Shown: positions 8,865 to 16,081 of the stretch, in pieces
How the letters are laid out: each line of letters opens with the position of its first letter
Position numbering within the stretch: the first letter of the stretch is position 1
Source: Lachnospiraceae bacterium
GTDB taxonomy: Bacteria > Bacillota > Clostridia > Lachnospirales > Lachnospiraceae
Length of the DNA: 56,823 bases
Assembly (NCBI GenBank): GCA_024692715.1
Contig: JAILMH010000038.1
Location: 1-56,823, forward strand
Direction of reading: 5' to 3'
Notes under the pieces: model-generated
What the model was told of the DNA's origin: nothing
Database searches by the model: none
Seen by the model: the letters and a program-made list of their open reading frames with translations, nothing else
Program-made: the position numbers and the translations under genes

Positions 8865-9339
8865 ATTTATCAGGTACTAATAAAGGATCGATCAGATTAT
8901 CCGAACTGGGGGGGCAAGACCCGTCAAGCGGATAATCTTATGATCAGATCCCGGAATCATACGATCATAAAATATTTCGGTGTCTCAGTTTTAAAATTAT
9001 AAGAATTTTAACAAGGGCTGATAGTTAAAAGACATAGCCGTGAGCACTGAAAACAGGGCAAAACCACGCGAATTATAAAAGGTGGTATTTATCTTTCTGA
9101 AATTTTATACAATGCATTTGTTATGCGCGTGACACATAAGATAATCGCTGTTTATTTATCGTTATGTGCCAATAAGCCATCAGCGTATGATAAAATTCAG
9201 GTATAATTATCTGGAGGGAAGATATTTTATGCAGAATTAAGAAAAAAAGGATTATAATAAACTATTATAATTTTCTGTTCTGGTTTTGATGATAGTCCAG
9301 AAAGTTCTGCAAAAAAATAAGATAACATGTGAGGACATT
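8865..9339. other. Gene-free stretch with hairpins and a weak promoter
   Basis: No convincing coding frame is seen in this 475-base interval. It contains the strong hairpin described separately at 8885-8951. A 7-bp inverted repeat lies at 9133-9139 and 9162-9168 (CACATAA/TTATGTG) without a T-run. A TATAAT box at 9202-9207 could be the -10 of the downstream gene, although no clear -35 is visible. A Shine-Dalgarno-like GGAGGG at 9213-9218 precedes a three-codon frame (ATG CAG AAT TAA, 9229-9240), which may be chance. Confidence 0.5.
8885..8951 (+). ncRNA. Candidate structured RNA element (long hairpin)
   Basis: A perfect 10-bp stem AGATTATCCG (8894-8903) with CGGATAATCT (8929-8938) is extended outward by GATC/GATC and GGATC/GATCC, with only a 3-base and a 1-base bulge on the 3' side. 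This gives about 19 pairs. The 25-base apical region holds a run of seven G and a CCC that could pair further. No T-run follows, so it is not an ordinary intrinsic terminator. It lies about 390 bases before the next gene. I do not recognise a known riboswitch class. Confidence 0.5.
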
Positions 9340-10875
9340 ATGAAACTTTTAACAGCATTGAAGAGAGTATCAATCGGGCTGCTTACAGCAGCAGTACTTA
9401 TAGGATCAGTACCTACAGCATCATTTGCTGCAGAGGAAACAGAGACTGAGTCCACTGAAGCTGCTACAGCCGCAGAGGGTGAAGAGACATCAGAAGAGGG
9501 TGCATCCTCAGGTACAGTTACACCGAGTAACATAGCAACTAATATCGATGGCAAGTACATAGCACTTACATTTCCGGATAGTGAAGTACCTTCCGGATTC
9601 ACAACGACAACTGTAGATTACAATGGATCACAGGTAGAGCTTGCACAGATGACAGCGAAGAGCTCAACACTTGGAGCAGAAGGTCTGACAGTCACACTGG
9701 CATATCTTACAGATGCAGATGGTTCCAATGGAGAGTTTTATGTCTGTGATACAGCCAATAACGCAAAGATGTCCGATATGATCAAGATCAACGGCATCAA
9801 TGGCCATTACATCATTGTTTTAAGCCCTGGAGATAATGTTGTAGGACCTGACGGATTTACAAAAAAAGATCTTAAATGGGGAAGTAAGAGTGCGACAGCA
9901 TGGTCACTTCCGCCAGAAGTAAGTACAGATGATGATTCTTCGGAAGAATCAAGCGAAGGTTCTGAAACAGCATCAGCTTTCAAGCTTACAGAAACAGTAT
10001 ATGCTGCAGATGATATTCTCAGCGCCGGTGTAGAAAATAGCGATACTTCATCTACAGCAGCGACAGAAACCGAGGGAGAAGCAGCAACAGCAGCTACAAC
10101 AGCAGCAGGCTCAACAGAGTTAGATGAATCAGCACAGGAAGCAGCTATGCTCGCACTTGATGAGCTTTCGCACACAAATGCTTCAGGATTTATCGAAGCT
10201 CAGCCGGATGAGTTCTGCCTGCTCTATGCAATTGATGATCAGACTAATCTTGGATTCTATCTTTACGATATAAAGAATGAAACATATCAGAGATATATTG
10301 ACATCAATCATGGTGAGACAGATACTACTAAAAAGTATCGTAAGCTTTCAAGAACAAGACTTTTCATTATCATAGTTCTTGTGGCTATCATCGTTATCAT
10401 GCTCTTTGTACTCATCAATATGCTCGTTGGACGCAGAGGCGATGACGGATATGAGGAAGAGGAAGAACTTCCTAAGAAGAGGAAACGTCCTGCAAAGAGG
10501 GTAAGAGATTATGAAGAGGATGAAGAGGAAGAACGTCCGATCCGCAGAAAGAAAGCAGCTCCGAAAAAGAGAGTTGCAGAGGATGATGAAGAACCTGTAA
10601 AACCTAGAAAGAAAAAGACTGTCAGAAGAACTGAAGATGATGTTCCGATGGAGAGAAACCGTGCAGAATCCGAAGTTGACTGGGAAAATATGGAAATTAC
10701 AGCTGGTATACCTGTAAAGAAGGTAAATAAAGCAGCTGCAGCAGCTAAGAAATCAAAGGCAAGAAACGTTGATATGGACGAGGATGAGCGTCCGGTAAGA
10801 CGTAAGACAAGAAAACGCCAGGATTATGATTTTGATGAGGATTTTGATTTCGAGTTCCTCGATATTAAGAAATAA
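9340..10875 (+). CDS. Secreted/anchored protein with one membrane span and charged cytoplasmic tail
   Basis: The chosen ATG gives 511 residues beginning with a classical signal peptide (basic MKLLTALKR, hydrophobic core, ASFA cleavage context near residue 27); an ATG 54 bases upstream is in frame but would spoil it. An acidic Thr/Glu/Ala linker leads to a globular region (about residues 50-190). A second low-complexity Ser/Glu/Ala region and a short domain follow. A strong membrane helix (FIIIVLVAIIVIMLFVLI, about residues 345-370) is followed by a ~140-residue tail of alternating acidic and Lys/Arg-rich blocks. Topology would be outside-in with the charged tail in the cytoplasm. The family is not recognised. 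It ends 24 bases before clpC. Confidence 0.8.
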   Translation: MKLLTALKRVSIGLLTAAVLIGSVPTASFAAEETETESTEAATAAEGEETSEEGASSGTVTPSNIATNIDGKYIALTFPDSEVPSGFTTTTVDYNGSQVELAQMTAKSSTLGAEGLTVTLAYLTDADGSNGEFYVCDTANNAKMSDMIKINGINGHYIIVLSPGDNVVGPDGFTKKDLKWGSKSATAWSLPPEVSTDDDSSEESSEGSETASAFKLTETVYAADDILSAGVENSDTSSTAATETEGEAATAATTAAGSTELDESAQEAAMLALDELSHTNASGFIEAQPDEFCLLYAIDDQTNLGFYLYDIKNETYQRYIDINHGETDTTKKYRKLSRTRLFIIIVLVAIIVIMLFVLINMLVGRRGDDGYEEEEELPKKRKRPAKRVRDYEEDEEEERPIRRKKAAPKKRVAEDDEEPVKPRKKKTVRRTEDDVPMERNRAESEVDWENMEITAGIPVKKVNKAAAAAKKSKARNVDMDEDERPVRRKTRKRQDYDFDEDFDFEFLDIKK

Positions 10876-10899
10876 TCTCAACTGGGGGAATAACTGTAT

Positions 10900-13356
10900 A
10901 TGGAATATACGACAAAAGCTTTGGAAGTAATGCGACTTGCAAAAGAAGCAGCCAAAGAGATGAAACAGAATTATCTCGGAACCGAGCATATTTTGATCGG
11001 ACTTCTGAGAGAGGGAACGGGAGTTGCAGCTCTTGTTCTCAGAGAGAATAATGTTCAGGAATCTCAGATTCTTGAACTTATCGATCAGCTTATCGCTCCG
11101 GGAACAGATGTGGTGCTCAAGGAGCATGACGGTCTCACACCAAGAGCTCAGAAGATACTTGAGCTTGCAGAGGAGACCGCAGAACGTTTTGAATGTGATA
11201 AGATCGGAACTGAGCATATTCTTCTTTCTCTTATCAGAGAAGGAGACAGTGCGGGTATCCGACTTATGAATACACTCGGAATAAATCTTATGAAGGTTTA
11301 TTCCGATACACTTCAGGCAATCGGAGAAGATCCAAATCTTGCAAGAGAGGACCTGAAGGTTTCAAGGCAGACCAGCAGCAGAGAAGAAGGCGCCGGAAAC
11401 AGCAGCACACCTATGCTTGATAAGTATAGTCGTGATCTTACAGAAATGGCTCGTGAAGGAAGACTCGATCCTGTTATAGGACGTGAGGAAGAGATCATGA
11501 GAGTTGTTCAGATTCTTTCCAGAAGAACGAAGAACAATCCATGTCTTGTAGGTGAACCCGGCGTCGGTAAGACTGCGATTGCTGAAGGTCTTGCTGTTAA
11601 GATCGTTGAAGGAAATGTTCCTCCGACAATAATTGGAAAGAGAGTTGTTTCACTTGATATTTCCGGAATGGTCGCAGGAAGTAAATATCGTGGTGAATTT
11701 GAAGAAAGAATCAAGAGAACAATAGCTGAGGTCGAGAGCGATGGAAATATCCTTCTTTTTATGGATGAGATCCATACACTTATCGGTGCAGGTGGAGCAG
11801 AGGGTGCGATCGATGCTTCAAATATTCTGAAGCCATCGCTTGCCCGTGGTGAGCTTCAGCTTATCGGTGCCACTACTCTTGAAGAGTATCGTAAATACAT
11901 CGAAAAAGATGCAGCTCTTGAAAGAAGATTCCAGCCAGTAACAGTAGAGGAGCCGGATGAGGAAGAAGCAATAAGGATCCTTCTTGGAATAAAAGATAAA
12001 TATGAAGAACATCATGGAATAATTATTTCTGATGAAGCTGTAGAGGCAGCAGTTAAGCTTTCTGCACGTTATATCAATGACAGATTCCTTCCGGACAAGG
12101 CTATAGACGTCATGGATGAAGCATCCAGCCATCTCCGTATCACGAATATGAATGTTGATCCTAAGCTTGCAGAAATGAAAGCTGAGATCGATGAACTTGA
12201 AAATGATAAAGAGAAAGCTATTGTTGACGGTGACATCGAAGAGGCGAAGCGTGTACGAGAGGAACAGCAGAAACTCAAGAAGAAGCTTGAACGTGCCGAG
12301 TCAAGGAAAAAGAAAAAGGACGAGGAAAACAAGCTTGTTCTTGATGCCAATGCAATAGCTGATGTGGTTGCCAGATGGACAAAGATCCCTGTTGGTAAGC
12401 TCACAGAGAAGGAAAATGACCGTCTTATGAATCTCGAAAAGATACTTCATAAGAGAGTCATCGGTCAGGAAGAAGCTGTTACAACGATCTCTAAAGCTAT
12501 CAGAAGAGGAAGAGTCGGACTTAAAGATCCAAAGAGACCTGTTGGCTCGTTCCTTTTCCTTGGACCTACCGGTGTCGGTAAAACAGAGCTTTCAAAAGCA
12601 CTTGCTGAAGCAATGTTCGGTTCAGAAAATTCGCTTATACGTGTAGATATGTCTGAGTATATGGAACCTCATTCCGTAGCAAAGATGATCGGAGCGCCTC
12701 CTGGATATGTAGGACATGATGAGGGCGGACAGCTTGCAGAAAAGATCAGGAGAAATCCTTATTCGGTAATACTTTTTGATGAGATCGAGAAAGCTCATCC
12801 GGATGTATTTAATGTATTGCTGCAGGTCCTTGATGATGGTCATATTACAGATTCAAAGGGACGTAAGGTAAGCTTTAAAAATGCGATCATAATCATGACA
12901 AGTAATGCCGGTGCCCAGGCGATAGTTGAGCCAAAGCATTTAGGTTTCGGTGCAGGTTCTAATGCAGAAGCTGAGTATAAAAACATGAAGGGCAATGTAA
13001 TGGCGGAGGTCAAACGCCTTTTCAAGCCTGAGTTTATAAACAGAATTGATGATATCATCGTATTCCATCAGTTAACGAAGGATAACATGAAGGATATTGT
13101 TACACTTCTGGCTAAGGGACTTCAGAAACGTGCTCTTGATCAGATGAATATAAACCTTAGAATTTCCGGTAAGGTTAAGGAACACATAATTGAAAAAGGT
13201 TCTGATCAGAAATATGGTGCAAGACCACTGCGCCGTGCAATTCAGAATATGATTGAAGATCCTCTTGCCGAGGAGCTTCTCAGCGGTCACTGTAAAGCCG
13301 GAGATCAGGTTCATGTAAATATTTCGAATGGAAAGATAGTCTTTAAGACATCTTGA
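10900..13356 (+). CDS. clpC: ATP-dependent Clp protease ATP-binding subunit ClpC
   Basis: This 818-residue AAA+ unfoldase has the double Clp_N repeat (about 1-150). The first ATPase has Walker A GEPGVGKT at 218-225. A ClpC-type middle domain with a basic/acidic coiled coil (about 410-480) includes a UVR-like segment, and the second ATPase has Walker A GPTGVGKT at 555-562. ClpC feeds substrates to ClpP and acts in protein quality control. In Bacillus and many Clostridia the gene sits in ctsR-mcsA-mcsB-clpC; none of those partners is here. It instead follows a membrane-anchored protein gene. GGGGGAA precedes the ATG. No CtsR operator was recognised upstream. Confidence 0.96.
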   Translation: MEYTTKALEVMRLAKEAAKEMKQNYLGTEHILIGLLREGTGVAALVLRENNVQESQILELIDQLIAPGTDVVLKEHDGLTPRAQKILELAEETAERFECDKIGTEHILLSLIREGDSAGIRLMNTLGINLMKVYSDTLQAIGEDPNLAREDLKVSRQTSSREEGAGNSSTPMLDKYSRDLTEMAREGRLDPVIGREEEIMRVVQILSRRTKNNPCLVGEPGVGKTAIAEGLAVKIVEGNVPPTIIGKRVVSLDISGMVAGSKYRGEFEERIKRTIAEVESDGNILLFMDEIHTLIGAGGAEGAIDASNILKPSLARGELQLIGATTLEEYRKYIEKDAALERRFQPVTVEEPDEEEAIRILLGIKDKYEEHHGIIISDEAVEAAVKLSARYINDRFLPDKAIDVMDEASSHLRITNMNVDPKLAEMKAEIDELENDKEKAIVDGDIEEAKRVREEQQKLKKKLERAESRKKKKDEENKLVLDANAIADVVARWTKIPVGKLTEKENDRLMNLEKILHKRVIGQEEAVTTISKAIRRGRVGLKDPKRPVGSFLFLGPTGVGKTELSKALAEAMFGSENSLIRVDMSEYMEPHSVAKMIGAPPGYVGHDEGGQLAEKIRRNPYSVILFDEIEKAHPDVFNVLLQVLDDGHITDSKGRKVSFKNAIIIMTSNAGAQAIVEPKHLGFGAGSNAEAEYKNMKGNVMAEVKRLFKPEFINRIDDIIVFHQLTKDNMKDIVTLLAKGLQKRALDQMNINLRISGKVKEHIIEKGSDQKYGARPLRRAIQNMIEDPLAEELLSGHCKAGDQVHVNISNGKIVFKTS

Positions 13357-13387
13357 ATTTAACAAGTTTGGTTTATTATAACGGTTG

Positions 13388-13509
13388 TTAGATGCTCCGA
13401 AGTATAGACACGAATTTGACCGGATCTATTATACGGTATGCTTAACAGTGCTGAACTAATAGTGTATTACTTGAGGAGCTTTGACCATATATATGCTTTA
13501 AGCATCTAA
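13388..13509 (+). promoter_or_regulatory. Long-range inverted repeat upstream of the endosialidase-like gene
   Basis: TTAGATGCT at 13388-13396 is exactly complementary to AGCATCTAA at 13501-13509, enclosing about 104 bases directly before the ribosome-binding site (AGGAGG) of the next gene. In a transcript this would close a large loop next to the translation start. The interval also holds TTTGACC near 13415 and TATGCT near 13437, which could be a weak promoter. A chance 9-mer match is possible. Confidence 0.3.
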
Positions 13510-13527
13510 GAAACAGGAGGAAATGAA

Positions 13528-13941
13528 ATGTCAGCAGTTAAGGAATTGTTGCGCAATGAGGCAGACGGAAGCATCAGCTTCGGAAATCACACACTGGCAG
13601 CAAAGGAGAAGCTTGAAGACTTCAAGCATGATGGAGACCTTTATAAGGTCAAGACCTTTGGTGAGATGACAAAGCTTGAGAAAAACGGTATGTTTGTCTA
13701 TGAGTCAGTGCCGGGAACAAGCGTTAACAATTTCAAAGAGACAGAGACAGGAGTCTCTTTCAAGGCAGAAGGCGCAGAGGATGCACAGATCACACTTGGT
13801 CTTGCAGATGAAACTGAGTATGAGGTTTTTGTAGCTGGTGAAAGTGCAGGAAAGATGAAGACCAACCTTGGCGGTAAGCTTTCAGTAAGTGTTGAACTTG
13901 CAGGAGCCGGACAGGTTGAAGTAGAAGTTAAAAAAGCATGA
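13528..13941 (+). CDS. Endosialidase-like conserved small protein
   Basis: The 137-residue protein has no signal peptide or membrane segment. Its N-terminus (EADGSISFGNHTL) and the segments HDGDLYKVKTF and NGMFVYESVPGT match a family widely labelled endosialidase in Lachnospiraceae genomes. That label is inherited annotation and no catalytic motif supports it. The second half is beta-rich and acidic. AGGAGG lies 6-11 bases before the ATG. It overlaps the start of radA by 4 bases (ATGA), so RadA translation is probably coupled to it. The link to DNA repair is positional only. Confidence 0.75.
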   Translation: MSAVKELLRNEADGSISFGNHTLAAKEKLEDFKHDGDLYKVKTFGEMTKLEKNGMFVYESVPGTSVNNFKETETGVSFKAEGAEDAQITLGLADETEYEVFVAGESAGKMKTNLGGKLSVSVELAGAGQVEVEVKKA

Positions 13942-15305
13942 AAAAGAAAACAGCATTCTTCTGTCAGAATTGCGGATATGAAGCATCCAAATGGATGGGA
14001 CAGTGTCCGGTCTGTCATGAATGGAATACAATGGTTGAAGAAACCGTACAGAAGTCGTCGGGAAGTACTAAAGACCGCATCGCCGCAGCAGGTGGTGCAG
14101 CGAGAGTCCGCCCGGCGACTCTTGCATCTATAGAGATGTATGCAGAGGATAAGGTCTCAAGCGGAATAGATGAGCTGGACAGAGTGCTTGGCGGCGGCAT
14201 AGTTAAGGGTTCGATGCTGCTTGTAGGCGGTGATCCGGGAATCGGTAAGTCGACCCTGCTGCTTCAGGTTTGCAGGAATGTCAGTGAAGCAGGACATGAG
14301 CTTTTATATGTCTCCGGAGAGGAATCACTTAAGCAGATAAAGCTCAGAGCGGCCAGGCTTGGGGAATTTACAGAGCATCTTAAATTATTGTCCGAGACAA
14401 ATCTTGATACTATAGCGGATATCATTACAGAGACTAAACCTGAAATGGTGGTCATAGACTCTATACAGACGATGTTCAATGAAAACGTGCAGGCAGCTCC
14501 GGGATCGGTATCACAGGTAAGAGAGACTACAGGAGTATTGCTCAAGGTCGCAAAGACTTTAGGCATAAGCGTATTTATCATAGGTCATGTGACAAAAGAG
14601 GGTGCGGTGGCAGGCCCCAGAGTCCTTGAGCATATGGTTGATACTGTGCTTTACTTTGAAGGAGATACAAAAGCAAATTACAGGATCCTTCGCGGTGTAA
14701 AAAACCGATTCGGCTCGACTGATGAGATCGGTGTTTTCGAGATGAATGAAGATGGATTGCGAGAAGTAAAAAATCCTTCGGAGTTTATGCTAAGCGGACG
14801 CCCGGAAAATGCGTCCGGCAGTGTCGTTACATGCTGCATGGAGGGAACCAGACCGCTTCTTGTGGAGATACAGGCACTTGTCTGTGATACTAATTTTGGA
14901 TTTCCGAGGCGACAGGCCACCGGTACAGATTACAATAGAGTAAATCTACTCATGGCAGTTCTCGAAAAGAGAGTTGGAATGAGACTTTCAAATTCGGACG
15001 CCTATGTAAATATCGCCGGTGGAATGAAGGTCGGAGAACCGGCAGTGGATCTTGGGATAGTCATGGCTGTTGCGTCCTCATTTAAGAATAGAGCGATCGA
15101 TCCGAAGCTGGTATGCTTTGGAGAGGTAGGCCTTTCCGGTGAAGTACGTGCAGTGAGTCAGGCAAATAACAGGGTGAGTGAGGCCAAGAGACTTGGATTT
15201 ACTACGGTTGTTATGCCGGAGTCCTCGATATCTCAGGTGAGAGATGTTAAAGGAGTTAAATTAATAGGAGTGAAGTCTGTGGCAGATGCTATGGAACTGA
15301 TATGA
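13938..15305 (+). CDS. radA: DNA repair protein RadA
   Basis: RadA is a RecA-like branch-migration ATPase that processes recombination intermediates. The 455-residue protein shows the N-terminal four-cysteine zinc finger (CQNC...CPVC), Walker A GGDPGIGKST near residues 96-105, the family-specific KNRFG near residue 255, and a C-terminal Lon-like domain (GGMKVGEPAVDLGI onward). Length and order are standard. It is the last gene before a clear terminator at 15317. Confidence 0.97.
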   Translation: MKKKTAFFCQNCGYEASKWMGQCPVCHEWNTMVEETVQKSSGSTKDRIAAAGGAARVRPATLASIEMYAEDKVSSGIDELDRVLGGGIVKGSMLLVGGDPGIGKSTLLLQVCRNVSEAGHELLYVSGEESLKQIKLRAARLGEFTEHLKLLSETNLDTIADIITETKPEMVVIDSIQTMFNENVQAAPGSVSQVRETTGVLLKVAKTLGISVFIIGHVTKEGAVAGPRVLEHMVDTVLYFEGDTKANYRILRGVKNRFGSTDEIGVFEMNEDGLREVKNPSEFMLSGRPENASGSVVTCCMEGTRPLLVEIQALVCDTNFGFPRRQATGTDYNRVNLLMAVLEKRVGMRLSNSDAYVNIAGGMKVGEPAVDLGIVMAVASSFKNRAIDPKLVCFGEVGLSGEVRAVSQANNRVSEAKRLGFTTVVMPESSISQVRDVKGVKLIGVKSVADAMELI

Positions 15306-15316
15306 TATGCAAGGTT

Positions 15317-15351
15317 AGCCCTGCCATACGTGAAGTGTGGCAGGGCTTTTT
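15317..15351 (+). terminator. Intrinsic terminator after radA
   Basis: AGCCCTGCCATAC (15317-15329) pairs with GTGTGGCAGGGCT across a 5-base loop, followed by five T. It closes the plus-strand unit ending in radA. Confidence 0.9.
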
Positions 15352-15390
15352 AATACGATAAAATGGAACATGATATTAAATTGAATAATT

Positions 15391-15610
15391 TCGGCATAGA
15401 ATAGAAATTAAAATAATTTTGCCTAAGGATAATGTATAAAAAAGTTGGATTAGGCATATACATGAAAAATAAGAATTGTAGGCTGCAAAAATGTAAAAAG
15501 TGGGTTTGTAATAAAGTGAAAATTTACTATATGCCCAAAAGGATGAAAAATACATTGAAAAGGGCAAGTTTTTAGAATATTTTTGCTGATTTTTTTATAT
15601 ATGCCTACGC
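15391..15610. repeat. TATATGCC-motif array A
   Basis: An AT-rich non-coding stretch contains at least six copies of a short motif, approximately TATATGCCNAAAA or its complement. Sites are at 15391 (CGGCATAG), 15421 (GCCTAAGG), 15453 (GGCATATA), 15528 (TATATGCCCAAAA), 15562 (GGGCAAG) and 15598 (TATATGCCTA). Orientation alternates and spacing is roughly 27-75 bases. The same motif recurs at 46038-46240 and 47721-47945. No gene is seen between 15352 and the tRNA genes. Confidence 0.55.
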
Positions 15611-15642
15611 ACACAAAAGAAGATAACAAAAAAGAATACAAT

Positions 15643-15673
15643 AAAAAACCTCGCAGGTTATACCTACGAGGTT
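15643..15673 (-). terminator. Intrinsic terminator of the tRNA-Trp pair
   Basis: Read on the minus strand, AACCTCGTAGGT pairs with ACCTGCGAGGTT (one mismatch) over a 3-base loop, followed by a T-run. It lies 7 bases after the second tRNA in the direction of transcription. Confidence 0.85.
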
Positions 15674-15679
15674 AAATAG

Positions 15680-15750
15680 CAGGGGAAGAGGGATTCGAAC
15701 CCCCATGAGCGGTTTTGGAGACCGGCATACTGCCATTGTATGATTCCCCT
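15680..15750 (-). tRNA. tRNA-Trp (CCA anticodon), copy 2 of the transcript
   Basis: The minus strand folds as a tRNA: acceptor stem AGGGGAA/TTCCCCT, D stem ATAC/GTAT, anticodon loop CTCCAAA with anticodon CCA for tryptophan, and T arm with TTCGAAT loop. Position 27-43 is a C-C mismatch in the anticodon stem; the second copy has the same mismatch. The CCA end is not encoded. It is transcribed after the upstream identical copy, from the promoter near 15900-15929. Confidence 0.95.
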
Positions 15751-15783
15751 ATGAAATTAGATGATCTATAATTAAATAAATAG

Positions 15784-15854
15784 CAGGGGAAGAGGGATTC
15801 GAACCCCCATGAGCGGTTTTGGAGACCGGCATACTGCCATTGTATGATTCCCCT
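15784..15854 (-). tRNA. tRNA-Trp (CCA anticodon), copy 1 of the transcript
   Basis: This is identical to the tRNA at 15680-15750, with a repeat period of 104 bases, including the bases just past the 3' end (GCTATT on the minus strand). Acceptor, D, anticodon (CCA) and T arms are all present, with the C-C mismatch at 27-43. It is the promoter-proximal copy of the two-gene minus-strand unit. Confidence 0.95.
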
Positions 15855-15899
15855 ACGGATTGTATTAATTTTAGTTCAATCGCTGTAAGCGACTATTTA

Positions 15900-15929
15900 T
15901 TTATACCACAGTAAGAGGTATGATGTCAA
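15900..15929 (-). promoter_or_regulatory. SigA-type promoter of the tRNA-Trp pair
   Basis: On the minus strand a consensus TTGACA (15924-15929) and TATAAA (15900-15905) are 18 bases apart. Transcription would start about 40 bases before the first tRNA-Trp. Confidence 0.85.
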
Positions 15930-15983
15930 CGATTATTTTCAACTTATTGGTTTTAGCCGTAAATGAGAGAAGATAAAAACAAT

Positions 15984-16013
15984 TTGGTATAATTATACAT
16001 TATGCGGTATAAT
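15984..16013 (+). promoter_or_regulatory. Probable promoter of the NhaC gene
   Basis: TTGGTA (15984-15989) and TATAAT (16008-16013) are separated by 18 bases, about 70 bases before the start codon. GGTATAAT occurs twice here (15986 and 16006), so an alternative start is possible. Confidence 0.5.
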
Positions 16014-16081
16014 GTTAAAAAATCAAAGTAAGATAGTTTAACTATAGGGCTTTGTAAGAATGAGAGTTTCGGAGGAACGTA

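Noticed and set aside
9045-9105. Stretch CAGGGCAAAACCAC...GGTGG resembling the start of a cyclic-di-GMP (GEMM) riboswitch
   Set aside because: The conserved second half (CGCAAAGC with the GG...CC receptor helix) is missing after GGTGG, so only one arm resembles the class.
9229-9240. Three-codon frame after GGAGGG, possible leader peptide
   Set aside because: Too short to judge, no regulatory codons, and no attenuator hairpin positioned after it.
10753-11217. Minus-strand 154-codon open frame opposite clpC
   Set aside because: It is a shadow of the clpC coding strand, with no ribosome-binding site and no family resemblance.
15680-15854. 104-base direct repeat as a mobile element end
   Set aside because: Both units are complete tRNA-Trp genes served by one promoter and one terminator.
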